Part shown: positions 8,591-16,768 of the stretch, one piece after another
Numbering within the stretch: position 1 is the first letter of the stretch
How the letters are laid out: each line of letters begins with the position of its first letter
Notes under the pieces: model-generated
What the model was told of the DNA's origin: nothing
Seen by the model: only the letters and a program-made list of their open reading frames with translations
The model's database searches: none
NCBI RefSeq assembly: GCF_009709555.1
Contig: NZ_WJBG01000244.1
Coordinates: 35,663 to 99,662 of the forward strand
DNA: 64,000 nt
Direction: 5' to 3'
From: Streptomyces blattellae
GTDB taxonomy: Bacteria > Actinomycetota > Actinomycetes > Streptomycetales > Streptomycetaceae
Translations under genes and position numbers: made by a program

Positions 8591-9413
8591 CCTGGTCACG
8601 CCCGTCGCGGTACTCGCCGCCGGAGCGGCGACGCCGCAGCGGATGATCGGGCTCTTCGGCGCCTGGTCGTGGGCCGGCGAGAGCCTGCTGGGCGAGGTGG
8701 TAGAGCAGCAGCTGCGACCCGAGCTGGACTCCGTGCAAAGCGCGCTGGACCGCGCCCGTGAGCAGCACGACATGGACGTCGTCCGGGCGGTGTCGATGGT
8801 GGAGAAGGAGATCGTGCCGCAGCTGACCAGGCTGCGTCCCTTCGACACCGTCGGCGTACGGCGCACCGTCCGCAAGCTGAGCGACCGGACGGCGCTGCTG
8901 CTCAACAACTGCGTGATGTCCTCGGGGCCCGGCCCGGCCCGTCCCTTCCGGCGGAGGAGGAGGCCCGGCTGCTCGACCTGGCGCTCGCGCTGGTCGAGAC
9001 GGACGAGTCCCGCAGGCTCGTCAGGGACAACCTGAAGTTCCTGCCGCTCGGCTCGGCCATGAAGTCGATGAAGAAGGCTCGCACGCAACAACTGCGCCGT
9101 GGCGCTCGTCCCCGGGGCCTCGGCGCCCAAGCGTCGGAGCATCCGGCTGCTCGAAACCGCCTCGGCCGTGGCCAGGAAAGGCAAGACGCGCAAACTCATC
9201 GACAAGAACCTCACCGGCTTCCGCTACGCAGAGCAGCTCTATGGGGACGACGGATTCTCACTGCCGTCCGGGCCCCGGGCGTCGGATCCGCTCCAGTCGC
9301 TGCAGGAGGAGCGGCTACTGGTCCTACTGCCACCGGACCTGCGCAACGCCTTCATGCGAATGCCCCCCGACGCGCGAGCCGAGTTCCTCTCACGCCACCG
9401 CGACCTTCTTTGA
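8580..9413 (+). pseudogene. Frameshifted gene of unknown function
   Basis: Three consecutive coding-like pieces on the plus strand need two frame changes to join: 8580 to about 8925 (GLFGAWSWAGESLLG, SVQSALDRAREQHDMDVVRAV), about 8945-9085 in another frame (EEEARLLDLALALVETDESRRLV), then back to the first frame to 9413 (TRKLIDKNLTGFRYAEQLYG, ending LSRHRDLL). Composition looks like real helical protein throughout. No family is recognised. The beginning coincides with the kinase break, so the 5' end is probably also lost. Two compensating sequencing errors could mimic the frameshifts. Confidence 0.45.
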
Positions 9414-9440
9414 AGCCGCCCTCGGCCAGGGCCGGTCAGC

Positions 9441-10973
9441 TCATGTACCGGCCAGCGGGTTCGGCAGCGGCAGATAGCGTGCGTCGGCCCCGTCCGCCCC
9501 CGTCCAGCGCAGCAGCAGGTTCGTCTTGCCGGGAAGGGTGGGGGCGGTCAGCAGGGCGGCGATCTCGGGCAGGTCGTGCCGGGCCAGTTCCGCGCGTGCG
9601 GCGGGCCAGGGATCGAGGCCGGGGTGGCGCTCCGCGAGGACCGCGGCGATCTCGCACAGGTGATTGACCACCAGGCAGTACACCAGCCGCTCCCACCCGG
9701 CGGCCCGCTCCACGTCCGGCAGCAGCTTCACCCCCTCCGCGTCCCGGAACAGCGCCTGCACGGGCGTGCCGTCGGCATCCACGGCGATCAGCGAATTCTG
9801 CAGATGCGCTTCGAGTACGACGCCGTGGCCGGCGAAGGCGGCCAGCACCGGTGGGACCACCTGGCGCAGATAGGCCTCCCACCAGCCCGCCGGATCGCCG
9901 GTGCCGTCGAGCGGGCTGCCGGTGAAGCCCTCGACGAGCCCGGCGGCGAGCAGCGGGGTCGCGCCGGGCAGGAGGTGGGCGTGCAGTCCGTCGCGGACCA
10001 GGACGGCGAGTTCCTCCAAGGCGAAGCCGGCGGTGCGGTAGCCGCGGTCGGCCAGCCAGGCCGCCGGGCCGTCGATCGCGGCGAAGGCGTCGGTCACGGC
10101 CGTGTCGATGCGGCGCAGTTTCAGCAGGTCGTGGCGCCAGAGCCGGCGTACGTCATTGGTGATGCGCACATCGAGGCTGAACTTCAGGAAGAGGTCGCGC
10201 TCGGGGGCGTACACCGTGCGGATCGCGGCGGTGGGGTGGGCCGGGAACGTGGTCGTGCCGAGCCGGATCAGCCGGCCGTCCGTGAAGGCCGGGGCGAGGT
10301 CCTGGCCGACGAGGTCGAGCTGCCAGGGGTGGGCGGGCAGCAGCCGGTAGCCGGGCGGCGCCTCGCCCAGGGTGTCGAGGGCGGAGGTGTCGCCCTCCTC
10401 GACGACGGCGTCCTCGCGCACTCCGAGCAGCACCAGCGGGAAGCCGGCGTGCGCCTCGGGGGCGTAGCGCAGCCAGTCGGTGACCGGGCCGCCGCCGCGT
10501 GCCTTCGGGGCGGGGTGGCAGGGGTGGCCGGTGATGAGGGACTGCTCGGAGAGCAGATACGGGTCGTCCGGCGCGACGGCACCGGCCCGCGCGGTGAGCA
10601 GGGCGGCCACGGCGTCGCGGCTGTCGGTCATCTCGGCGGGGAGTTCGTGGTTGGACAGGCCCGTGTGCCGGGTGAGTTCCTCGGCGACGAGCTTCACCAG
10701 CTCGGAGTGGCCGAGCCGCTGCCATCTGCCGCCGACGTACAACTCGGGCTCCGCGGGCCGCCGTTCCCCGCGCACCCGCAGCAGGCGCCCCAGACCGGGC
10801 AGCCGGTACACCGGCCGCTCGCCGGGCATCCGTTCCGCCACCGGCCGCTCGCCGGGCATCCGTTCCGCCACCTCGCGCAGCAGGCAGTTCAGCAGCGGGG
10901 CCGCCGCATACGCGTCGGCATGTGCCGACGGGTCGTCGGCGGCGGGCGGGGGCATGAGGTCCAGGCGTTCCAC
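9441..10973 (-). CDS. IucA/IucC-family NRPS-independent siderophore synthetase
   Basis: A 510-residue enzyme of the NIS family, which uses ATP to couple a carboxylic acid such as citrate with an amine or alcohol. Recognisable blocks are EQSLITGHPCHPAPKAR (nucleotide-binding region), LLPAHPWQLD, DLFLKFSLDVRITNDVRR and a C-terminal FhuF-like part with GVVLEAHLQNSL and FRDAEGVKLLP. GTG start at 10973. The N-terminal region contains a perfect in-frame 10-residue duplication from a 30-bp tandem repeat. Divergent from a second NIS synthetase, so the two probably act on the same siderophore. No transporter, decarboxylase or monooxygenase partner is adjacent, and no IdeR/DmdR-type iron box was seen. 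Confidence 0.88.
   Translation of the reverse strand: MERLDLMPPPAADDPSAHADAYAAAPLLNCLLREVAERMPGERPVAERMPGERPVYRLPGLGRLLRVRGERRPAEPELYVGGRWQRLGHSELVKLVAEELTRHTGLSNHELPAEMTDSRDAVAALLTARAGAVAPDDPYLLSEQSLITGHPCHPAPKARGGGPVTDWLRYAPEAHAGFPLVLLGVREDAVVEEGDTSALDTLGEAPPGYRLLPAHPWQLDLVGQDLAPAFTDGRLIRLGTTTFPAHPTAAIRTVYAPERDLFLKFSLDVRITNDVRRLWRHDLLKLRRIDTAVTDAFAAIDGPAAWLADRGYRTAGFALEELAVLVRDGLHAHLLPGATPLLAAGLVEGFTGSPLDGTGDPAGWWEAYLRQVVPPVLAAFAGHGVVLEAHLQNSLIAVDADGTPVQALFRDAEGVKLLPDVERAAGWERLVYCLVVNHLCEIAAVLAERHPGLDPWPAARAELARHDLPEIAALLTAPTLPGKTNLLLRWTGADGADARYLPLPNPLAGT
10811..10870. repeat. Perfect 30-bp tandem duplication inside the NIS synthetase
   Basis: Two identical 30-bp units (10811-10840 and 10841-10870) sit head to tail and encode RPVAERMPGE-type repeats near the N-terminus of the minus-strand gene. 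The identity of the copies implies a recent slip event; the frame is kept. Confidence 0.9.
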
Positions 10974-11026
10974 TTGTTCCCTACGGTCTGTTCAGGCTGT
11001 TCAGGCGGGAGATGATCAGTATGTCT

Positions 11027-11051
11027 GGCGTCACGCCCCCTCCGTGACGCC
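11027..11051. promoter_or_regulatory. Intergenic inverted repeat in NIS divergent promoter
   Basis: GGCGTCACG and CGTGACGCC are perfect 9-bp arms with a 7-nt loop, 27 nt before the GTG at 11078 and within the divergent promoter region. It could be a leader hairpin or an operator. It is not an iron box of the TTAGGTTAGGCTAACCTAA type. Confidence 0.4.
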
Positions 11052-11077
11052 CTGTCTGCAACTTTAGGAGCCCGCCC

Positions 11078-12592
11078 GTGCATCGTCCCCCCACCGTCGA
11101 GGCCGAGGTCGCCGAGGAGTTGGCCGTCGTACGCCCCGGTCTCGTGTCGCGGTACTCGGCCGAGCTGCCCGGCGCGCGGGCGGCGGTGCTCACCCGGCTG
11201 TGGCGGGCGCTGGCCCATGAGCCGCTGCCGTGGATCGCCCGGCGCGGGCCCGGTGTGCTGCGGCTGTCCGACGGGCGGCGTATGCGGGGCCCGGTCGCCG
11301 ACCCGTACGCCACCGCCGGGTACGTCACCGCCGTACGGCTCGACGGGGTGTCGTACGACGATCCGGCCCGGTTGATGACGGACCTCGCGGTACCGCACGG
11401 GGCGTACCTCGCGTCCGAACTCGCGCACAGCGTGGCCTCGTTGGCGCTGTCCCGGGCCGGGCAGGAGGGCCACTCGGACGAATGGCCCGGCAGTGACTGG
11501 GAGTGGGAGCAGCGGGTGGTCGACGGGCATCCGTTCCACCCCAACTGCCGTTCCCGGCCCGGGTTCTCGGTGGCCGAGCAGTTCGCGTACGGGCCCGAGC
11601 ACCGGCCGCTGGTGCGGCTGGGGCTGATGCCGGTCGGGGCACCGGAGTGCCTGGTGACGGGTGCGTGGCCGGACGACCTGCGGGACGGGGAGCGGCTGCT
11701 GATCCCGGTACATCCCTGGCAGGCGGAGCACGTCCTCAAGCGCGCCTGCGACGAGCAGGCCCCCGCGCACCCGCTGATGTCCCTGCGCACCCTCGCCCTG
11801 TCCGGCGACCGGCACGTCAAGACCGCGCTGAGCGCCCGGCTGACGTCCTCGGTGCGGGACATCTCCGAGTGGTCGATCTCGACGTCGGCGGTCCTGTCGG
11901 CGTTCGCCGAGGAGCTGGCGGCGCGCACGGACGGTCTGCTGCACACCACCCGCACGATCGGCGCGATCACCGCCCACTCCCCCGACCTGGCCGCCGTGGT
12001 GCGGGAGTCTCCGCAGGTGTACGGCGAGCGGGCGCGCGGCGAGCGGGTCGTGCCGGTGGCCGCGCTCGCCACCACCGAGCTGCCCCGGTCCCCGTCCTGG
12101 CTCGCGGACCTGGCACGGCTGGCGCTCACCGTGGGCCTGCGCCTGCTGGAGCTGGGCGTGGCCCTGGAGGCGCACGGCCAGAACCTCCTCGTGGTGCTGT
12201 CCCCGACGGGCGCACCGCTGCGGCTGGTCTACCGCGATCTGGCGGACATCCGCCTCAGCCCCACCCGGCTGGCCCGCCACGGCATCCCGTTGCCGCAGCT
12301 GACCGGACGGGTCGTCACGGACGACGAAACGACCCTGCGGCGCAAGCTGTTCGGCTCGCTGGTGGCCGGAGCGCTGGCGGGCACGGCGGGTACGGGTACG
12401 GCGTTGCGGGCGGCGCTGGAGACGGCCGTACGAGATCTGCCGCGCACCCCGGATCTCGTCGCGCTGCTGGAAGAACCCCTGCCCACGAAGGCGCTGACGC
12501 TGATGCGGCTGTCGCCGGGGACGCCCGGAGACCAGTGGGCCGGGCTGCCCAACCCGTTGCGGGCGGAGACCGTTGTGGAGCACCGTTTTTGA
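11078..12592 (+). CDS. Second IucA/IucC-family siderophore synthetase
   Basis: A 504-residue NIS-family protein. Blocks visible: VVDGHPFHPNCRSRPGF (nucleotide-binding region), LLIPVHPWQAEHVL, MSLRTLAL then KTALSARLTSSVRDIS, and GVALEAHGQNLLVVL plus YRDLADIRLS near the C-terminus. GTG start with TTTAGGAG at 11063-11070. The two NIS enzymes are not close copies of each other, which suggests two different coupling steps in one pathway. It is separated from the next gene by only 31 nt. Confidence 0.87.
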   Translation: MHRPPTVEAEVAEELAVVRPGLVSRYSAELPGARAAVLTRLWRALAHEPLPWIARRGPGVLRLSDGRRMRGPVADPYATAGYVTAVRLDGVSYDDPARLMTDLAVPHGAYLASELAHSVASLALSRAGQEGHSDEWPGSDWEWEQRVVDGHPFHPNCRSRPGFSVAEQFAYGPEHRPLVRLGLMPVGAPECLVTGAWPDDLRDGERLLIPVHPWQAEHVLKRACDEQAPAHPLMSLRTLALSGDRHVKTALSARLTSSVRDISEWSISTSAVLSAFAEELAARTDGLLHTTRTIGAITAHSPDLAAVVRESPQVYGERARGERVVPVAALATTELPRSPSWLADLARLALTVGLRLLELGVALEAHGQNLLVVLSPTGAPLRLVYRDLADIRLSPTRLARHGIPLPQLTGRVVTDDETTLRRKLFGSLVAGALAGTAGTGTALRAALETAVRDLPRTPDLVALLEEPLPTKALTLMRLSPGTPGDQWAGLPNPLRAETVVEHRF

Positions 12593-12623
12593 GCGGCACA
12601 CATTTGATCAATAAGATCCGGCG

Positions 12624-13895
12624 ATGATCACAAGAAAACGGCTCGCGGCGGGCATCTGCGCCCTGCTCGCCACGCTGACGGCCGGGCTCGCCTTCCCGGC
12701 CGCGGCGACCGCCGGCGAACCCACGGGCGAGGACGCGCCGAAGGTGAACCTCGTGCTCGACGTCAGCGGTTCCATGCGGGCCAGGGACATCGACGGCCAG
12801 TCCCGGATGGCCGCGGCGAAGCAGGCGTTCAACGAAGTGCTCGACGCGACGCCCGAGGAGGTCGAGCTGGGCATCCGCACCCTGGGCGCCAACTACCCGG
12901 GCGACGACCAGGAGACGGGCTGCGAGGACACCGCACAGCTCTACCCGGTCGGCCCGCTGGACCGCACCGAGGCCAAGACGGCGGTGGCGACCCTCACGCC
13001 CACCGGCTGGACCCCGATCGGTCCGGCGCTGCTGAAGGCGGCCGACGACCTCGACGGCGGCAGCGGCTCCAAGCGGATCGTGCTGATCAGCGATGGCGAG
13101 GACACCTGCGCCCCGCTCGACCCGTGCGAGGTCGCCCGCGAGATCGCCGCCAAGGGCATCGGCCTGACCATCGACACCCTCGGCCTCGTGCCCAACGCCA
13201 AGATGCGGCAGCAGCTCAGCTGTATCGCCGAGGCGACCGGCGGGACGTACACCTCGATCGAGCACACCGACGAACTCACCGACCGCGTCAACCAGTTGGT
13301 GGACCGGGCGGCGGATCCGGTGGTGACGCCGGTGGCGACCGAGGGCGCGGACCAGTGCGCGAAGGCCCCCACCCTCACCTCCGGTCTCTACACCGACCGC
13401 GAGGAGTTCGGGCAGCAGCGCTGGTACCGCGTGGAGGTCATGGCGGGCCAGGAGCTGCGGGCCTCGGTGAGCGTCGCGGCCGACCGGGCTGTCAGCCCCG
13501 GCTACGGGACGCTGCTGCGCGCCGTCACCGTGCACGGCCGGGAGATCGTGCGCGGTGAGGCCGCGGGCAACGGGCGTACGGACGTCATCTCCACCGGGCT
13601 GCGCTACCCGAAGCCCGAACGGGACGACGACAGCGACAAGCCGGCCGCAGAGACCGTGTGCCTCCAGGTCACCCACTCCTTCTCGGCGGCCTCCGGCGTG
13701 CAGACCACACCCGGTCTGCCGCTCGAACTCACCGTCGACGTCGTGGACGGGCCGGCGCAGTCGAGCGACGTGGCCTCCTTCGGCCTCGGGCGCGGCTGGT
13801 GGCTGCTGGGCGCGCTGGTCCTGACGGGCTTCCTCGCCGGTGTGGTGTGGGGCTGGGTTTCGCGCTGGCGGGTAGCGGTCTGGAGGACCAACTGA
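12624..13895 (+). CDS. Secreted, membrane-anchored von Willebrand factor A protein
   Basis: A 423-residue protein with an N-terminal signal peptide (about residues 1-32), a VWA domain with an intact MIDAS motif DVSGSMR (about residue 46) and SDGEDTC, an extracellular beta-rich region, and a C-terminal transmembrane segment (WWLLGALVLTGFLAGVVWGWV) followed by Arg-rich cytoplasmic residues. Several Cys residues suggest extracytoplasmic disulfides. Its stop overlaps the start of the next gene by 1 nt, so the two surface proteins are translated together. Likely binds a protein ligand through a divalent metal; the partner is unknown. Confidence 0.8.
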   Translation: MITRKRLAAGICALLATLTAGLAFPAAATAGEPTGEDAPKVNLVLDVSGSMRARDIDGQSRMAAAKQAFNEVLDATPEEVELGIRTLGANYPGDDQETGCEDTAQLYPVGPLDRTEAKTAVATLTPTGWTPIGPALLKAADDLDGGSGSKRIVLISDGEDTCAPLDPCEVAREIAAKGIGLTIDTLGLVPNAKMRQQLSCIAEATGGTYTSIEHTDELTDRVNQLVDRAADPVVTPVATEGADQCAKAPTLTSGLYTDREEFGQQRWYRVEVMAGQELRASVSVAADRAVSPGYGTLLRAVTVHGREIVRGEAAGNGRTDVISTGLRYPKPERDDDSDKPAAETVCLQVTHSFSAASGVQTTPGLPLELTVDVVDGPAQSSDVASFGLGRGWWLLGALVLTGFLAGVVWGWVSRWRVAVWRTN

Positions 13896-14653
13896 TGCGT
13901 ATCACACGGGTGTTGGGCGCGGCGTTGGTGCTGCTCGGGGTGGCCGCGGGTCCGGCGGTGGCGGCCGATGCCCCGACGGAGGCAGGCACGTCCTTCCGTA
14001 CGGCGACGGAGATCGAGCAGGGCCAGGAGGCGACGGCGAGCGGCTCCGCCGGTGACTACCTGTACTGGTCGTTCCCGGCGGACTCCGGCAGCCGTCCCAC
14101 CGTCAGGGCCACGGTCGGCCTCCCCCAGGCGCACGCCGCCGAGACCTGGCAGCTCGACGTGTACGACGGACTGCGCCGCCGCCAGGCCTGCCAGTACGGC
14201 GCGCAGACCCGCACCGCGGCGCGGGACGCGTCCTCGGTCGAACTGGCCTGCACCCTGCGCACGGTGCGCGGCTGGTCCGAGCCGTGGGCCGACGACCCGC
14301 TGCCGGGCACGTACTACGTCCGGCTGACGGTCGTGGACCTGACGGCCACCGACCTCGGCCTTCCGGTCTCCGCGACTGTCGAGGTGTCCGCCAAGGACAT
14401 CGGCGGTTCGGCGGCGGTGGACGGTTCGCTGGCGCAGCCGCTGGTGCCGGGCATCGCGGTGCAGCCGGAGGAGAGCGAGGAGGGTTCGTCGTCCTCGGCG
14501 GTGCTGTCCGCGATCGAGCCGGAGGACGGCTGGTCCTCCGGCTGGTGGTCGGACCGGTGGGTGTGGACCGCGGCGGGCGGCGCGCTGGCCGCGCTCGCCG
14601 GGATCGGCGGGTATGCGCTGACGCGGGGGTCGGGACGCCCCCAAGGCGCCTGA
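13895..14653 (+). CDS. Secreted membrane-anchored protein, partner of the VWA protein
   Basis: A 252-residue protein: signal peptide (residues ~1-24, LVLLGVAAGPAVAA), an ectodomain with YLYWSFPADSG and PLPGTYYVRLTVVDL that looks like a beta-sandwich of the bacterial pre-peptidase type, an acidic linker (PEESEEGSSSS), and a C-terminal helix (VWTAAGGALAALAGIGGYAL). ATG at 13895 with GGAGGA at 13882-13887, overlapping the VWA stop. The function is not recognised; the coupling implies a complex with the VWA protein. Confidence 0.75.
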   Translation: MRITRVLGAALVLLGVAAGPAVAADAPTEAGTSFRTATEIEQGQEATASGSAGDYLYWSFPADSGSRPTVRATVGLPQAHAAETWQLDVYDGLRRRQACQYGAQTRTAARDASSVELACTLRTVRGWSEPWADDPLPGTYYVRLTVVDLTATDLGLPVSATVEVSAKDIGGSAAVDGSLAQPLVPGIAVQPEESEEGSSSSAVLSAIEPEDGWSSGWWSDRWVWTAAGGALAALAGIGGYALTRGSGRPQGA

Positions 14654-14678
14654 CTGATCGCCGGACCTTCTGCCTGTA

Positions 14679-14790
14679 CGGCAACTGGCGTCCGAATCTC
14701 AGCGACACGCCGAGCGCTCCGGCGTGTCACGTCATGTCACGGCGTGTCGCTGAGACTGAGCACCCGCTTGATTCCCGCCTCGGCCGGCTC
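14679..14790. repeat. Palindromic intergenic repeat, copy 1
   Basis: Perfect 16-bp arms at 14697-14712 and 14740-14755 (core TCTCAGCGACACGCCG) lie between convergent genes. The left flank matches the reverse complement of the right half of copy 2 at 24.8 kb at 30 of 33 positions, so this is a dispersed element and not only a terminator. The loop carries an extra partial copy of the arm. It may also act as a bidirectional terminator here. Confidence 0.75.
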
Positions 14791-14824
14791 ACCAACGGTG
14801 TGGCTGCGCGGCCGTACGGCGGGC

Positions 14825-15451
14825 TCACGCCTCCCGGAGGGCCTTGGCGAGGGTCCCCTCGCCGGTCACGGCGATACGGCCGTCCCGTACCGCGTCCGCC
14901 AGGCTCGACTCACCCCGCCCGACCGCCTCCCAGGTACCGGCGTCCAGGACCAGCCGGGCGTCGGGCTCCCCGGGCGCGGGTCCGTCGCCGTACACGGGCC
15001 CCTCCTCGGCGCCGACGTGCACATGGAACTCGCCCTCCGCCAGCCGGACTTCGACGACTCCCTCGCCCTCCAGCGACCGCAGCAGCGGCAGGGCGAACCA
15101 GTGCGCCCGTACGGCGTCGGTGGGCCGCCGCTCGCCCAGCTCGGCCTGCCCCCACGTGCCCAGGGCCTGCAGCACGGGCAGCAACGCCCGCCCGCGGGAC
15201 GTGAGTTCGTACACGTACGCGGCACCGGGCGGGGGCAGCCGCCGGCGCGTCGTCAGCCCGTCGCGCTCCATGTCCTTCAGCCGCGAGGCGAGTACGTCCG
15301 TGCTGACGCCCGGCAGATCGGCGTGCAGGTCGGTGTAGCGGCGGGGACCGGCCAGCAGCTCCCGGACGATCAGCAGGGTCCAGCGGTCGCCGACGAGGTC
15401 GAGCGCCCGGGCGGCGGAACAGTACTGGTCGTAGCTTCGGCGAGGTGACAT
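14825..15451 (-). CDS. HxlR-family transcriptional regulator
   Basis: A 208-residue regulator. The N-terminal HxlR-type winged helix is clear: CSAARALDLVGDRWTLLIVRELLAGPRRYTDL, then GVSTDVLASRLKDMERDGL and YELTSRG. A C-terminal domain of ~90 residues (residues ~115-208, ARLVLDAGTWEAVGRGE), similar to the sterol-carrier-like extension in long HxlR proteins, may sense a small molecule. ATG at 15451 is chosen at the conserved MSPRRSYDQYC start. Divergent from an aminotransferase with overlapping palindromes between them, so it probably controls that gene. Confidence 0.85.
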   Translation of the reverse strand: MSPRRSYDQYCSAARALDLVGDRWTLLIVRELLAGPRRYTDLHADLPGVSTDVLASRLKDMERDGLTTRRRLPPPGAAYVYELTSRGRALLPVLQALGTWGQAELGERRPTDAVRAHWFALPLLRSLEGEGVVEVRLAEGEFHVHVGAEEGPVYGDGPAPGEPDARLVLDAGTWEAVGRGESSLADAVRDGRIAVTGEGTLAKALREA

Positions 15452-15473
15452 GCGACGCAGTCTAGACGTGTCA

Positions 15474-15508
15474 TTGGACTTTCCAAGCTCGAACTTGGTA
15501 AAACCAAG
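15474..15508. promoter_or_regulatory. Overlapping palindromes, probable HxlR operator
   Basis: CTTGGTAAAACCAAG (15494-15508) is a perfect 6-3-6 inverted repeat. Its left arm also pairs with CCAAG at 15483-15487. A further TTGG/CCAAG pair begins at 15474. They fill the 87-bp gap between the divergent HxlR and aminotransferase starts, where an autoregulator would bind. Confidence 0.5.
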
Positions 15509-15538
15509 CAACACCAGATACCGGAGGGGCGAGCGCGC

Positions 15539-16747
15539 ATGGAGTTCCGGCAGTCGAGCAAGCTGAGCGAGGTCTGTTACGAGATCCGCGGCCCGGTGAT
15601 CGAGCACGCGAACGCGCTGGAGGAGGCGGGCCACAGCGTGCTGCGCCTGAACACCGGCAACCCCGCGGCCTTCGGGTTCGAGGCGCCCGAGGAGATCCTC
15701 CAGGACATGATCCGGATGCTCCCGCAGGCGCACGGCTACACGGACTCGCGCGGCATCCTGTCCGCCCGCCGCGCCGTGGCGGGGCGCTACCAGACGCTGG
15801 GCCTGGAGGTCGGCGTCGACGACGTCTTCCTCGGCAACGGCGTGAGCGAACTGGTCTCCATGGCCGTACAGGCGCTGGTGGAGGACGGTGACGAGGTCCT
15901 GATCCCGGCGCCCGACTTCCCGCTCTGGACGGCGGTGACAACCCTCGCCGGCGGCAAGGCGGTTCACTACCTCTGCGACGAACAGTCCGACTGGTACCCG
16001 GACTTGACCGACATGGAGTCGAAGATCACCGACCGCACCAGGGCCGTCGTGATCATCAACCCGAACAACCCGACCGGCGCCGTCTACCCGAAGGAGATCG
16101 TCGAGGGCATCCTCGACCTCGCCCGCCGGCACGGCCTGATGGTCTTCGCCGACGAGATCTACGACCAGATCCTCTACGACGACGCCGTGCACCACTCGGC
16201 CGCCGCGCTCGCCCCCGACCTGGTCGTCCTCACCTTCTGCGGCCTGTCCAAGACCTACCGCGTGGCGGGCTTCCGCTCCGGCTGGCTGGTCATCACCGGC
16301 CCGAAGCAGCACGCCAGGAACTACCTGGAGGGCCTGACCATGCTGGCCTCCATGCGGCTGTGCGCCAACGCGCCCGCCCAGTACGCGATTCAGGCCGCGC
16401 TCGGCGGCCGGCAGTCCATCCGCGAGCTGACCACGCCGGGCGGGCGCCTGCGCGAACAGCGCGACACGGCCTGGCAGAAGCTCAACGAAATCCCCGGCGT
16501 GTCCTGCGTGAAGCCGAAGGGCGCGCTCTATGCGTTTCCGCGTCTCGACCCGTCCGTCCACAAGATCCACGACGACGAGAAGTTCGTCCTGGACCTGCTG
16601 CTGCGCGAAAAGATCCAGGTGGTCCAGGGCACCGGCTTCAACTGGCCCACCCCCGACCACTTCCGCATCCTCACCCTCCCGCACGCGGAAGACTTGGAGG
16701 CGGCGATCGGCCGGATCGGCCGGTTCCTGAGCGGCTACCGGCAGTAG
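15539..16747 (+). CDS. Class I PLP aminotransferase, alanine transaminase (AlaA) type
   Basis: A 402-residue fold-type I aminotransferase of the length and sequence style of AlaA-like glutamate-pyruvate transaminases: LRLNTGNPAAFGF, YTDSRGILSARRAV, LGNGVSELVSM, VIINPNNPTGAVYP, VFADEIYDQI and the PLP-lysine region FCGLSKTYRVAGFRSGW (Lys in GLSKTY). ATG at 15539 with GGAGGGG upstream. Transcribed away from the HxlR gene. The substrate is inferred from family resemblance only. Confidence 0.85.
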   Translation: MEFRQSSKLSEVCYEIRGPVIEHANALEEAGHSVLRLNTGNPAAFGFEAPEEILQDMIRMLPQAHGYTDSRGILSARRAVAGRYQTLGLEVGVDDVFLGNGVSELVSMAVQALVEDGDEVLIPAPDFPLWTAVTTLAGGKAVHYLCDEQSDWYPDLTDMESKITDRTRAVVIINPNNPTGAVYPKEIVEGILDLARRHGLMVFADEIYDQILYDDAVHHSAAALAPDLVVLTFCGLSKTYRVAGFRSGWLVITGPKQHARNYLEGLTMLASMRLCANAPAQYAIQAALGGRQSIRELTTPGGRLREQRDTAWQKLNEIPGVSCVKPKGALYAFPRLDPSVHKIHDDEKFVLDLLLREKIQVVQGTGFNWPTPDHFRILTLPHAEDLEAAIGRIGRFLSGYRQ

Positions 16748-16768
16748 ATGCCGTAGAACCTGCCCCCC

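Noticed and set aside
8591..8768. Extension that would make the kinase fragment a 211-residue gene
   Set aside because: The extra residues show no kinase N-lobe motifs and overlap opposite-strand coding-like sequence.
11001..11077. IdeR/DmdR iron box between the NIS synthetases
   Set aside because: Looked for TTAGGTTAGGCTAACCTAA-like sequence; none with acceptable match was found.
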